Below, in pieces: positions 53,465 through 64,000 of a DNA stretch of 64,000 nt (position 1 is the stretch's first letter; each line of letters starts with the position of its first letter). The stretch is taken from contig NC_012874.2 of NCBI RefSeq assembly GCF_000003195.3, positions 56,515,797 to 56,579,796 of the forward strand, written 5' to 3'. A program made the translations under genes and the position numbers. The notes beneath the pieces are model-generated. The model was given only the letters and a program-made list of their open reading frames with translations. It made no database searches and had not been told where the DNA came from. This stretch comes from Sorghum bicolor. Taxonomy: Eukaryota > Streptophyta > Magnoliopsida > Poales > Poaceae.

Positions 53465-55032
53465 TTGGTCCTTTGCTCGTCCTGTAGTGAAGGCACTAAA
53501 GACCAAATGGGTTCATCTTCCTTGTCAAAAGAATCCGCGTACAGGTTATTCCCAGCTTCACCTGGATTTGTGAACTTCAAAGTGTCTACCAAGCTATCTT
53601 TGGTAATTGAAACATGGAACAGCTTGGATTCAAATCCTCTTACATAATCCCTGTGCAGAAACTTAGGGTTTGGCAAGATTTTGAAAAATAAAGATAGCAT
53701 ATGTTTCTTGAATGATGCTATCAAGTCCCTCCTAACATGTGAGTGGTTCCTTACCAAGGCATAAAGAGTTGATGCCTTCTTTAATATAATCCTACTTCTA
53801 AAAGGCTTATTTGGAGTTTTGGGTAGGTATGATGGTGGAACTTACTTAACCTGCATATGTTGTCGAGTCAAACCCAGGACCATACCGGAGGGAGTGCGCC
53901 ATACCCTTAGATCAGAATGTGCAAGTGTGTAGAATTTTTGGTGGAATCCTATCACTACTTTTATTGCAACATTCCTTGCATCAAGACTCTCTTTTGAAAT
54001 GAGATGAAAAGCTTGAGAGGATATGGGCTATAACACAAATTATATATATAGGGAAATTCCTTTCTACACATACGTGTAGTTACTCTCATCTTCAATATAT
54101 ATATATATATATATGGACGGGTATGAATCCTTCCCAGTTTTGCCCCTTTGGCTTTTTCTCATAATAATTTATATATATAGCCCATTCCTATGATTCTGAT
54201 GAAAACGAAAGAGAGCTTTATGATAACAAATGCAAGGAATGTATATGAATGCACAATTCTCAGGGTGAGATATTGGCATTTTTATTTGGTGGATATATGT
54301 GCGCAACCTTAGTGTAAGAGTTGGCGAAATTTTGGGTGGATGGAGAAAGCATGTTGTGCGCGACTTCCCATTGTGAGAGTCGGCTTTTATATGGTGGGTG
54401 CAAGTGAATTCTAATCTTAGAGGCATGAAACATCTCTCGACAGCGGTCCAAAAATTTGACCAAACTCAACACAGAGCAAGCAGCATATGTAGAAGGTTTA
54501 ATCATGAACAAATATTTGGCCATGGTAGGAATAAAGCTTGATCATTCAAGAAACTTGCTACTGAATTTTGCTTTTTATAAAAGAAAACCCAAGTACTTTG
54601 CAAGAACCAGCAAGCATCATGTCATCCTACTATATCACATACGTCAATTACTTAGATAAAATGGGGTCCCTATAACAAGTGTTCATAAATCTCTAGGGAT
54701 ATTAGATAAGAATAAAAAGTATGCAAAAATATATTTGAACATAGACATGTTCGACGGAGTATGAAGGTAACATCATTTTAAACATTTCATTTGAAAATCT
54801 TTTTGGGAGAAGAGGGTTTGCACAAACCGAGATTTTTGATTGAATTGTCCTTCCCCCACACTTGTTTTCTTTCTTGTCATGGTTAGTCACAATATATATC
54901 GAAAACAAGTGCACAAGATAAACAAACTTTTTTATTACTGATAACTTTGAATAGAGGGAAAAAATATTTGAAACATAAATATTGTGAAAAGGAAAAATAT
55001 GCCTAAACAAAGATTCGTGCAGGAGGTGTGGT
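53465..55032. other. 3' internal region of Athila-like element, mostly non-coding
   Basis: A minus-strand frame of about 100 codons (53757-53465, HMLSLFFKILPNPKFLHRDY) abuts the PPT but has no recognised domain. An AT dinucleotide run sits at about 54094-54115. No RT or integrase motif was found in any frame. Confidence 0.6.
54094..54115. repeat. AT dinucleotide microsatellite
   Basis: About eleven uninterrupted AT/TA repeats in the 3' internal region of the Athila-like element. Confidence 0.9.
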
Positions 55033-55646
55033 CTAAAGATCTTCAACAAGGCGACCAACACCTAAGGCTTCAGCGACCTTTCTAAGTTTAGTAATAAACT
55101 TGAAGCGAAACCTATTAACATCATCACTGAGGTTCCTAATCTCAGTGTTCTTTTCCTCTAGGTCATCTTCTAAAACACGTAACTCAGCATGTAGGCTAGC
55201 CTGCTTAGCTAAAAGCTCGGCTATGATATTGGGATCATCTTCTTCATCGCTACTCTCGTACTGTCCTACACGACGCTTGATCTGTGGCAAGTGCCTCCTG
55301 ATCCTAGGGAGAGTACTGGACGATTTCGTCTTCTTGGCCTTGCCACCCATCTTGCTACCAGCATGATTGCCTTGCCTATCACCACTAGGGGCTTTTCTCT
55401 TAAGTCCTATGTTGCTAGTGGACGAACGAGCAGTAGCGGGTATGTTGGCGGCGCATTGGTCGGTGCTTTATGGTTTGCTGGTAACAATGCTAACATCTTT
55501 CTCTTCTCAACATGGACCTCCTTGCTAGAACTCTCTTGGTATGGTGCTATGTCTAGATTGGCTATGGTCTTGGGAGTATTGATCAGCGAGGGTGCATAGC
55601 TAGACATGGTCACTACTGAAGAATGGGAGAGCTTAGCAATCTTCAC
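55033..55646 (-). pseudogene. Additional small ORF: basic, coiled-coil protein
   Basis: Two minus-strand pieces joined by a frameshift at about 55440: 55646-55440 (LINTPKTIANLDIAPYQ) and about 55440-55033. The second has basic clusters (GLKRKAPSG, GGKAKKTKSSST) that look like nuclear signals, then a heptad-like coiled coil (LLAKQASLHAELRVLEDDLE) and a short tail ending VGRLVEDL. It lies downstream of gag-protease in sense orientation. I do not recognise a family. Confidence 0.5.
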
Positions 55647-56278
55647 AAGAGGGAGATGAGAAATGGTTGGTGTGATAAGAGAAGAGGCCTATGGAGGATA
55701 TTATAGGTGCTAACGCAGTCTCTGATCTGGAAACAACTTGATCGTAACCATAGACATGATGCTAATCAGTGCAGAAGAGGAAGGGAAAAAGATTGGGGCC
55801 GATTAGCGGACCTGGGGGTGCGCCCGCACCAGAGTGCAGCCGCACCACTGGGTCCACCAGTCGGCCTTAGTCTTTCGGGTATTTCTTTCCCTCTCTGAGT
55901 ATTTCGCGATCCTGGTTATGATCAATCGTGATGCGCAGTGGAATCAGAGTGATAGTGTGTGGGATAGAGTTTTGAATTTTGAAAACTTTCTAAAAGCTAT
56001 CACACTATCATGCATTTATGAGTGATTGATACCCATGATCTCAAAGATTCAAAAATGAAGAAAATATCATAGAGGCAATATGGACTACTCATAAATACAA
56101 CAAATGCACCATTTATTCAAAACATAAATAGAAAGAATCTATTCAAAATAAATAAATAAGTAAAAAGAAAATATATATTTATATTTTTTATAAGTAAAAA
56201 CTTACCTAGGGATAACTTACCGATTTACCTACGGCAAGGGCTTATCTTTATAGTCCATTGAGCGAGACTCTTCTCCCA
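55647..56278. other. Spacer between the small ORF and gag-protease
   Basis: Contains the GC-rich palindrome pair at 55817-55846, an inverted pair gatagtgtg / cacactatc near 55951 and 56001, and AT-rich DNA. No coding frame was recognised. Confidence 0.5.
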
Positions 56279-58750
56279 TTACTTCTTGCTTGACGATGGC
56301 ACATCTGTCTTAGGAGGAGTAGACGGTTGCACCTGCTTGGGCCTCCACTTTAGCAGTATCACCTTTGGAGATGCGGAAGTTTGTTCAACCATCTGCTTTG
56401 GTTTCCACACCTGCTTCGGTTGTGAAGGCTTGGGGACTTCGTCCCTCTTTTCATTCTTTTTAGGAGCCATTTTCTTTTTCTGCTCCTTATTATTTTTCTA
56501 AGGAGTCGCCTTTTCTTTTGGCTCCGGCTTTTTCTTAGATATTTTTATATTTTTTATAAGTTGAGGCTGGATCTCAACCTGCGTGATGCCTTGGGGGTTT
56601 GGCCCATAGAGGATGCGTATCATGTTGCACTCTTGTTGACGGCGTGGCCTGAACTCGAACTTCTCTTCTTGCCCATTAATATTGAAGCGGATTTCTCCAG
56701 CCCCAACATCAATTTGTGCTCCAGCCGTACTCAAGAATGGTCTTCCCAGGATTAGTGGTGTTTCTTTAGTGAGCTCCATGTTGAGCACCACAAAATCCAC
56801 TGGAACATAGTATCCTCTGATCTTGACAGGGATGTCTTGAGCAATCCCTGCCGGGTACTGGACTAACGAGTCTGCCAACTGGAGTGTCATGGTGGTTGGC
56901 TCCAAGTTGGTGAAGTTCATCCTGTCAAAGACCGATTTTGGCATGACGCTCACACTCGCCCCCAAATCACATAGGGCGTGGTCGAATTGCTGGGGCCCAA
57001 TTGAGCAAGAGATTGTGGGGCACCCAGGATCCTGCTTCTTCTCGGGCAGCTCATTGAGTATAGTTGCGCTACATTCTTCTATCAGCTTGACAACTTCAGT
57101 GGACGGCAATGGTCGCTTCTTATTGATGATGTCCTTGATGAACTTGGAGTAGGACGGAATATGCAAGACATCCATCAACGATACACTGACGTGTGTCTTT
57201 TCGACCATTTCCACGAAGTGGAGGAACTGTTCATCTCTGTCCTTCTTCTTCCTCCTCTCTCTTGTGGGAAAGGGTAGCATCGTGGTGTCCCCATAGTTGT
57301 TTGGGGTCGGCTCGTCTTCCATGGATTCTTCTGATGGTTGAGCCAGCCCTTCTGCCTGTGTTTCCTCCTATTGCCGTGGCGCCCTTCCTGTCTTATGGTT
57401 AGGATAAGGGGGATCACGAGTGGTCTTACCCCCTCTCGTGGTCACCGCATTTACATTTTCCACAGAATCAGGAGAAACAACAGCTTTAGCGGCAGAATCA
57501 AGTTGAGCTACTTTTAACTCAAACTTCTTATTAAAAGCTAGCTGATCTCTAAGAGAAAGGGTTAGGCCATCAAGCTTTGTATTTATGTTGACAAACATTT
57601 GATCATTTTTAGAAAGCTTTTCAACAAGATTTTCATTGATTTTGGCCTGATCTAGCACAAGATCTTTCAGCAAAGGCTGGGAGGAATTAAAACTGGAGTA
57701 GTTACCTTGGGGGCGGTTCCGGTTGTTCCACCCATTACCTTGCTGTTGTTGGCGGAACTCGTTGTTGATGAACGATGCGTCCTCCTGGGTTCTAGGGCAA
57801 TTGATCCCCAAGTGGCCAACATTCCCACATTCCTCACACATCATGCGTGAGTCGATGGCTTGGAGAGTGCCGGTGGTAGGATCAATGGCCTGTCCGTCCA
57901 ATCTCTTCATTAGTAGGTCTATTTTTGGGGCAAGTAGATCTGTCTCCTTCACGGTATGCATGCCTTTTTGTGTTTTGCGTCCCTCTCCCCAACTCTGGTT
58001 GGCTACCATCTTCTCAATTAATGTCGTAGCATTCTCAATGGTCAGGGAGAGGAATGCGCCTCTAGCAGTGGCATTGATGTGCCCCTTAGATATGGGCATG
58101 AGCCCCTCATAGAAATTCTAAAGCACGAGCCAATCTTCCATCCCGTGGTGGGGGCAGGCCCGGATGTACTCCTTGAGCCTTTCCCAAACCTCAGAAATGG
58201 ATTCGAGTAAAGTCTACTGGAAGTTTGATATCTTTCCCCTCAAAGCATTTGTTTTGCTCATGGGGAAAAATTTCACGATGAACGTCGCGAAACATTTGTC
58301 GCACGTGTTGACAGCTTCCTTGCTCTGGTAGAACCATTGCTTCGCCTTCCCCGAGAGGGAGAAGGGAAACAAGCGGAGCTTGACGCTTTTAGGTGCGACA
58401 TCCTTGATGATGATGGTTTCGCACAGCACAAGGAAGTTCTGTAGATGCGCGTTTGCGTCCTCACTTGGCAAACCACAGAACTGGTTTGTCTGCACCATCG
58501 GGAGTAGGCTAGTATGAAGCTCAAAGTTTCCATTCCTAATGTTGACTGTGGGCCCAACAGGCACGTTGGCAACAGTCGGGGTGGAATAGTCGCGGAGTGA
58601 CCTGGCTATGGTGGTTGAAATGGATGGTGCGGGGGTGATTGGTTCGACTGTCGGCGACGTGACAGAGGAAGAAACGGCACGAGTCCTTTTCTTCCTTAGG
58701 AGTGCCTCCGGAATGCTATTGAAGTTTGTCGGCAGGTTGAAACTGCTCAT
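56279..58750 (-). pseudogene. Gag-protease of Athila-like element
   Basis: One minus-strand frame family from the ATG at 58750, with stops at about 58211, 57368 and 56498. The gag core (NFLVLCETIIIKDV, LSGKAKQWFYQ) lies at about 58450-58290. A CCHC knuckle CEECGNVGHLGINC lies near 57800. The aspartic protease has CDLGASVSVMPKSVF at about 56940 and ILGRPFLST at 56740. The C-terminus is lysine/proline-rich. The stop at 58211 replaces a glutamine codon (TAG for CAG). RT does not follow, unlike autonomous Athila elements. Confidence 0.88.
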
Positions 58751-58887
58751 ACACTATCCTGTTTTCATTCCAATAAAAAGAGGAAGAAAACAACAAAGAT
58801 TACCTTGCTTAAACAATGGCTACCAATGCTTATTTTGTAATCAATGCTAAATGCCAAAGCTAGATGTTTGCATTGTTCTTTGCCCTC

Positions 58888-58904
58888 CCCGGCAACGGCG
58901 CCAG
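58888..58904 (-). promoter_or_regulatory. Primer-binding site of Athila-like element
   Basis: Minus strand ggcgccgttgccgggg, the site usual in Athila/RIRE2-type elements, lies about eight bases inside the 5' LTR. Confidence 0.85.
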
Positions 58905-58911
58905 AAATGCT

Positions 58912-60638
58912 TGTTGGCATTTCTTAGCGTCACTACTAAAGATAGACTATAAATCCATCATTAGCAATGGCACCAGAAATGTCGGGTGTTGGTATACCAT
59001 AACTATCGTTATGTCAGAGAGATAACCCAAGGACTCTAACGGCGCCGGCCTTAGCAATGCAGTCTGGTAACAATAATTAGGAATGTTGTTTTGGCAATCC
59101 TAACCATCCTAACTTACGATATGCAAAGTTGTAGCACGGCGCCAGATAAATACACAGAGTTTACAATCTTAACTAACGGTACTTAGGTACGCCAAACAAT
59201 AGTTCATGAATATAAAGAATAAAACTACAAGCGAACAGAACTATCATTGTAGCATTTCAACCCGTGAGTATTCAAGGGTTAACGTATTTAATCCTGTAGG
59301 AGGGTGTAACAATTGCATCTAGCTTGGTTTGTAGCATGATCACTTATTGAGATGCATAGGTAGACATAGTCTAATCAGGGGTCACGACAGGCTCTTAAAA
59401 TATGGATAGTGGACACACTCATCGGGGCAACCTCAAGGAATAAAGTGAAAATAAGGAAATAAAAGAAATAAAGAACAACTACTTGAGCCGGCATTGATCT
59501 TATATAACTATGCAAAGAATTGTTAGTAGAACATCTAATCAATATAACTAGAGTAAGAACTAAGTCTGAGGCTCTGGGGAGATCCCCGCAACTGGACATC
59601 CAGCCAATAGGGACTTTATAGAACTCCTACAGGAATACCTGATCAAGGGGGAATACCAGGGATGACAGGGCTGTCACTACCCTGCCACCTACCCCTCTAC
59701 CCGAAAGATACCCGATCCGCTGATCTCCGCATACCCGAGCATCTCACCCGTGTAATTGGAAACGCCTCCTAGCCTCCCGAGACCCCAACCCTTCAGATTG
59801 ATAGGCTCGGCTAAGAGTGACCATCACAGCCCAATGAACCGTTACCCCAATCTTAATCCTTTGTCTATTCATACTAATTCGATGAACGATGAAGAACAAG
59901 GATGAACACATCAAGAACATAGCACAAGAACTAAGAACTAGTTCATATACTATGAACAAGATATGAACACAACTATACTCTAGTTCAATTGCATAATCAT
60001 ATAAATAAGATAAGAACTTGCCCATGGAGGAGAACTGAATTGTATTCATACCAAGAAGCTCTAAGATCCTCTAAGGAGACAAGCTGTCCTTGCTAGCTTT
60101 GCCTTACTCTACTACTGAATATAAACTAAAGAACAAGTGTAGAAATGTGAGGTGTATTGCTCCAAATGATTGTGTGTGTTGAATGGTGTGGAGCCATCTA
60201 TTTATAGCCCAACAAGGACGGTTCATGGCAATCTAAATTTGATAGGAGGTGAAACCGTCCTATGCATGCCGCTATGCAACCGCATGAAAAAGGTGGAACC
60301 GAGTTGCCGCCACGGGGGGTGCGGCCGCACCACTGGTGGGCCCCCCTGGCCACCGCCTTCGCGTGGTCGGTTCGTCTGTGGGCCCTGATCCTTCCCGTGG
60401 TAGCGGATGGATCCAGTTCGGTGTTTTGGTGGGCTTTTCCATTTATCTTTGATTTGCGCCTTTTCTGAATACGCTTTCTTGAAGTGTGCTTTCTCGTGTC
60501 TTTTGCGCCTTTCCACATGTCATACCTGAAATTGATATTTGCAACAAAACTTGTGGAAAGGTTAGTTCAAAGCCCTACCATCTATTTATTTTATTTATTA
60601 AAATGACATTTATAATTATAATATAAGGGGTACCAACA
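58912..60638 (-). repeat. 5' LTR of Athila-like element
   Basis: 1,727 bp, partner of 51699-53452. It has a single palindrome unit (60318-60331) and a shorter TG run. The target duplication gtgag follows at 60639-60643. Confidence 0.94.
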
Positions 60639-60643
60639 GTGAG

Positions 60644-61692
60644 CCAATCTCCAATAATGTAAGCCTTGCCATTTTTGTTCTTCTGATACTCCTTCTTGCC
60701 ACCTTTCTTCTTGAATGCCTTCTTGTCACTCTTCACATCATCACTTGAATCATCTTGCTCCTTGTTCTTCTTTTTGTACTTGTCCTTCTTGGGTTTAGGA
60801 CATTGATGAGTGAGATGACCAAGTTCACCATAATTGTAGCAATCCATCTCACAGATGGGCTTTCTCTTGCTACTTGTGAATAACTTCTTCTTATTGGAGT
60901 CAAAGTTGACTCCTTTCTTGTCTAGCTTCTTCAAAATCCAGGTTCTTCTTCTCACCATGAGGGCTATGGAAGCATCATCATCACTTGAAGTTGATGACTC
61001 AACTTCAATCTTATTTGACTTGCCCTTGTGAGAAGCCTTGAGGGCCAAGTCCTTCTTCTCTTTCTTCGCTGATGAGGAGCTATCTTGGGGGTTCATGTGC
61101 ATGTACATCTCATGAGCATTGATCTTCCCCAAGATGGATGTCGGTGTGGCGGTTGAGAGGTCACCTTGGTGAAGCACGGTAACTATGTGCCCATATTTCT
61201 CAATGTGGAGGACACATAGTATCTTTCTCGCCACATCCGCCAGACTCATTTTATTTAGCCACGTCCATTGAGCTCCTCTACAATCACATTCAAGCAAGAA
61301 TACATTTCATTAGCATTTTCTTTAGGAAGCATCTAAAATGTATTAAGCTTGTTCAACATAAGATGGAAGCGCTCCTCACGCTCGCTCTTTGATCCCTCAT
61401 GGAGCACACAAAGTTTCATCCATAGTTCATGGGCGGTTTTGTGGTTCCGCACACGGTTGAACACCTCTTTGCAAAGACCTCTAAAGATGTGGTTTTTGGC
61501 CTTTGCATTCCACTTCTCATTTTCTTGCTCTAGTGGAGTAAGAGCCGCGTTCTTTGCCGGAGGGGTGAACTCTTCTGTCGCGGCTTTTAGGCACTTAACA
61601 TCATAAGCTTCGAGGTATGACTCCATCCGTATTTTCCAATACGAAAAGTCATCACCATCGAACATAGGTGGCGGTCCATTACCGTTAGACAC
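60644..61692 (-). pseudogene. Sirevirus gag, N-terminal part
   Basis: Begins near 61692 with a copia gag_2/UBN2-like domain (FDGDDFSYWKIRMESYLEAY, KTAHELWMKLCVLHEGS). A stop at about 61333 and further lesions follow. From 61250 it has the usual SLADVARKILCVL and lysine/serine-rich stretches and a zinc-knuckle relic CYNYGELGHLTHQC in which the second cysteine is tyrosine. The original start codon reads GTG. It continues at 51693 across the insertion. Confidence 0.83.
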
Positions 61693-61730
61693 CTTTCTCT
61701 AGGCGGTGAAGCCTAAATAATCAGCACTAT

Positions 61731-61743
61731 GCTCTGATACCAA
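61731..61743 (-). promoter_or_regulatory. Primer-binding site of Sirevirus
   Basis: Minus strand ttggtatcagagc, initiator Met-tRNA type, one base from the LTR at 61745. Confidence 0.9.
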
Positions 61744-61744
61744 T

Positions 61745-63298
61745 TGAAAGATCAAGATGCCCAAGAGGGGGGTGAATTAGGCTTCTCTAAAAATTTAAGC
61801 AACCTACAAGCTCCAATTCAACCCCTTTGTGCCTAAATGTGTTCTAGAGAGCTACCAGATAAAAGTTTTGCAACCTAGTTCCAATCCTATTCTAGCATGG
61901 CAACTCTAGGATTGTAAAATGCTCAAAGTAAATGCTAGAATGTAAAAGGATGAGGGCAAGAAGAACGCGGTTATGTTTTGCCGAGGAATCATAGAGTCAC
62001 CACTCTCCACTAGTCCTTGTTGGAGCACCCGCGCAAGCGCCTTGCTCCCCCTTGGTCCTCGCAAGGACCAAGTGCTCTCTACAGGGTGATTCTTCGACAC
62101 TCCGTCACGGTGAATCACCCAAAATCACTCACAAGCTTGACACGAGCCACCCACAAGAACTCCAGGCGGTCTTCGTGCCTCCAATCACCACTGAACCGTC
62201 TAGGTGATGGCGATCACCAAGAGTAACAAGCAAAGAACTCTCACTTGACCCAAACAAGGCTCTAGAGAGTGGTGGATGCACACTTAACTCTTGAAACTCA
62301 ACTAGAGAAGGATTCACTCAAGAAATCACTCAATTCTCAATCCTCTCTAGGCTCTTGCTTCTCTCTTGCACCACAAGGTGTTTCTCAGCTAATCAAATGG
62401 GCAAGAGACCTCCCATGTACGAGGTGAAGGAGTATAAATACCCCCCATCAAGTCCAAGGGTCGGCCACCCAAATTCCTCCGATAATGGGAGCACCGGATG
62501 TGCTCAATGTTGCACCGGACGCGCTCCGCAGAGCGTCCAGTGCTCCATTAACGTCTAATTGTACTTCACCTGCCACACACCGGACGCAACCCACAGTGGG
62601 TCCAGTGACTCACCGAGACAGCGTCCGGTGAAAGGGCAAACTTCAACCCTCTCTAGGTAAGGGATCGGACGCACCCCAGTGGGTCCGGTGCATGCGTTCT
62701 GTGCTCGGTCAAAGTTCATACCTCTCTGGGTATGGGACTGGACACACCATGGGTCCGGTGCATGCGTCCGGTGCCTAACCCTAGGCACCCAGACGTGCTG
62801 ACCTATGTTAGCACCACCGGACGCACTCATAGAGCATCAGGTGCTAGCGTCTGGTGCTGTTTTAGCACCCAAACTTCGATGAAACACGAACTTTCAAAAA
62901 CGAAGTTTAGTTATCTCGATCTAAGGACTTTCATAGATATTCCTAGTGCTAGGTTTACCAAGTGTGCACCATACCTAAACCTAAAGCCTTGCCTAGGTCA
63001 AGCTACCCGCTCAATGCCCCCTTAATAGTATAGTCAAAGGAAAAACAAAGTCCTAAACTACTCTAAGTGCCCTTCTTCACCATATGGCACCTAGACCTAG
63101 TATAGTCTCGACGATGTCCAGACATCCTTTGAAAACCGAAACAATTTCCATCATTAAGTCGGCATGAACGATCTAGTCCATCAATCACCATTACCATGAC
63201 CTAACATAAATGACTTTGCCTCTTCAAAACACACGTTAGTCATTGTAATCAACATTGTCATTAATCACCAAAACTCATTAGGGGCCTAGATGCTTTCA
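61745..63298 (-). repeat. 5' LTR of Sirevirus
   Basis: 1,554 bp, ends tgaaag…gctttca. It contains gtataaatac at about 62431 and a dense set of ccggacgc / gcgtccgg palindromic units (62490-62860), a usual Sirevirus LTR trait. Its left half pairs with 41485-42232. Confidence 0.9.
62490..62860. repeat. Cluster of CCGGACGC / GCGTCCGG palindromic units in Sirevirus LTR
   Basis: At least eight copies of variants of caccggacgc and gcgtccggtg alternate within 370 bp, upstream of the LTR promoter in the minus direction. Similar units appear at 46440-46690. Confidence 0.75.
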
Positions 63299-63303
63299 AC
63301 GGC

Positions 63304-63725
63304 AATTGCTAGTGCCGCCGAGCTGGCTAAAGTTGTCAGTATCACACATGAAGGTCTTACTGTTCCTCCACCTCGAGCTCCTGCGGCCGCTGTTTGGGCT
63401 TCCAGCCTTTGATTACTAGTGCTGCTAGTGCCGGTAAGTCATGACTTTAGCTTTGTTTCTGTTTTGGGCATTTTGGTTACTTTTGGATCCTACTCAGTGT
63501 GTTTTTGTGTTATGCAAGGGCTTCTGACTCGACGATCTCCGGTTGGGCTAGTGCGATGCATGAAGTTCATTCCATGATTGGACGTCTGCTTTTGACCTCC
63601 TATTTTGTTTTATCTTACTTTTTTCTCTTACTTGTGTTTGCTTTGCATAGTCTTTTCGCCATGGGCTCTGGCATATGGATTTTGCCACGCTGCTTCACAT
63701 GCAATTTGAGCACCATAGTCTCGTA
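63304..63725 (+). pseudogene. Antisense gene of the gypsy element, 3' part
   Basis: Resumes in frame after the Sirevirus (IASAAELAKVV…THEGLTVPPP). It shows likely splice signals (ccg|gtaagt at about 63432; ag before the segment starting gcttctgactcg at about 63520) and a last coding-like piece at 63652-63725 ending in a TAG. Exon limits are approximate. Confidence 0.55.
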
Positions 63726-63774
63726 GGTCTCCTTTGTAGCTTATTGTCCTTCCCCCCTTTTGGTTGCGGAGGTT

Positions 63775-64000
63775 ATATTATTTTCACTTAGTTTGCATGA
63801 ATCTTTGGAAGTAATATCGTAAAGCTTCTCCCTGTCCCTGCCGACACTAGAATAGGTCTGTGGAGGTTAGCCCTGACCCTGCCGACACTAGAATAGGTCT
63901 GTGGAGGTTAGTGACTCAGCAGTGAACCCCTAGAAGTTGGCCAGAATCTTGTCGCGGAGGTTCTCCCACGAGTAGATTGAACCGGGTCTGAGCATTGAAT
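63775..64000 (-). pseudogene. Gag fragment of the gypsy element
   Basis: The minus strand from the window edge reads a retrotransposon gag core: YSWENLRDKILANF, stop, GFTAESLTSTDLF, stop, then CRQGQGEALRYYFQRFM. A segment of about 42 bp (…TSTDLF*CRQGQG) is present twice, at about 63836-63876 and 63878-63918. Both stops are TAG where related gags have CAG. It sits directly beside the antisense gene, without RT or integrase between. Confidence 0.65.
63836..63918. repeat. Tandem duplication of about 42 bp in gag fragment
   Basis: ccctgccgacactagaatag…ggaggttag occurs twice in a row, nearly identical, in frame with gag. Its TAG codon is duplicated too, so the stop preceded the duplication. Confidence 0.88.

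Larger units (their letters stand above)
51699..60638 (-). mobile_element. Athila-like gypsy element with gag-protease only (non-autonomous)
   Basis: 8,940 bp between gtgag duplications. LTRs 51699-53452 (1,754 bp) and 58912-60638 (1,727 bp) begin and end tgttgg…ccaaca in plus reading. The PBS next to the right LTR (minus strand ggcgccgttgccgggg) is the Athila-type site. The minus strand encodes gag and protease (58750-56279) and a small lysine-rich coiled-coil protein (55646-55033). RT, RNase H and integrase are absent from the 2.8 kb that remains, so the element depends on a partner. Confidence 0.9.
41485..63298 (-). mobile_element. Sirevirus (Ty1/copia) with rearranged 3' end
   Basis: Flanked by gcggc (41480-41484) and acggc (63299-63303), a 5-bp duplication with one change. 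Removing the insertion restores the antisense gene's frame across the junction. The 5' LTR (61745-63298), iMet PBS, gag, protease, integrase and RT/RNase H follow in copia order on the minus strand. Gag is split by the Athila-like element 51699-60638. The 3' LTR survives only as 41485-42232, cut by a solo LTR, with unassigned retroelement DNA (43864-46931) where its remainder and the PPT should be. All ORFs are broken. Confidence 0.85.
38663..64000 (-). mobile_element. Gypsy element with antisense gene, partial (runs off the window)
   Basis: 3' LTR at 38663-39313, PPT at 39314-39326, an antisense gene on the plus strand (39774-41479, continuing at 63304-63725), and a gag fragment on the minus strand at 63775-64000. 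It is interrupted by a Sirevirus at 41485-63298. RT and integrase would be expected between the antisense gene and gag but are absent, so it is either non-autonomous or internally deleted. The 5' LTR lies outside the window. Confidence 0.78.

Noticed and set aside
54094..54115. AT run considered as an origin or matrix-attachment signal
   Set aside because: A plain dinucleotide microsatellite in AT-rich retroelement DNA is a sufficient explanation.
62490..62860. Regularly spaced short palindromes considered as a CRISPR-like array
   Set aside because: Units vary, spacing is irregular, orientation alternates, and they lie inside a Sirevirus LTR in plant DNA.

Overview
The window is plant nuclear DNA, almost certainly from a grass (Poaceae). 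It is built nearly entirely from LTR retrotransposons nested in one another: Ty3/gypsy Tat-type and Athila-like elements, Ty1/copia Sirevirus-like elements with 1.5-2.2 kb LTRs, a LINE remnant and a possible CACTA-like DNA transposon. I see no convincing host gene, rRNA, tRNA gene or CRISPR array. Species cannot be fixed from the sequence; a large-genome panicoid grass would fit.

Layout. (1) 1-3302: non-coding DNA with CACTA-like subterminal motifs and a 0.7 kb block present twice, which holds a decayed exon-like segment. (2) 3303-37443: a three-level nest. The outer Tat element (minus strand, TSD ccccc) was split inside gag by a non-autonomous Sirevirus-like element (minus, 13780-35941, TSD aacgt). 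The 3' LTR of that element was in turn split by a second Tat element (plus, 13821-26173, TSD agtcc). LTR divergence counted by eye falls inward (about 4.3%, 2.1%, 0.4%), as the nesting order requires. (3) 37449-38662: remnant of a LINE reverse-transcriptase C-terminal region. (4) 38663-64000: a second nest. A gypsy element (minus, running off the right edge) carries an antisense gene split by a Sirevirus (minus, 41485-63298, TSD gcggc/acggc). The gag of that Sirevirus is split by an Athila-like gag-protease element (minus, 51699-60638, TSD gtgag), and its 3' LTR is cut by a solo LTR followed by unassigned retroelement sequence.

How the parts work. Each Tat copy encodes gag-protease and RT / RNase H / second archaeal-type RNase H / integrase on one strand. 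On the other strand, between integrase and 3' LTR, it carries a spliced gene with a plant-mobile-domain-like N-terminus and a coiled-coil C-terminus. In the inner copy this gene is open through six exons and has its own TATA box. In the outer copy the promoter, first exon and one splice acceptor are lost. The two converging genes of each Tat copy are separated by a conserved pair of stem-loops. The stem is GCCGATA/TATCGGC, the same hexamer (GCCGAT/ATCGGC) that is strongly over-represented throughout both Tat copies, in LTRs, introns and coding DNA on both strands. This hexamer signal and the antisense gene are the most unusual things here.

Limits: gene models, divergence counts and hexamer counts were made by reading, without alignment software or database searches. 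Family names rest on recognised motifs and architecture.
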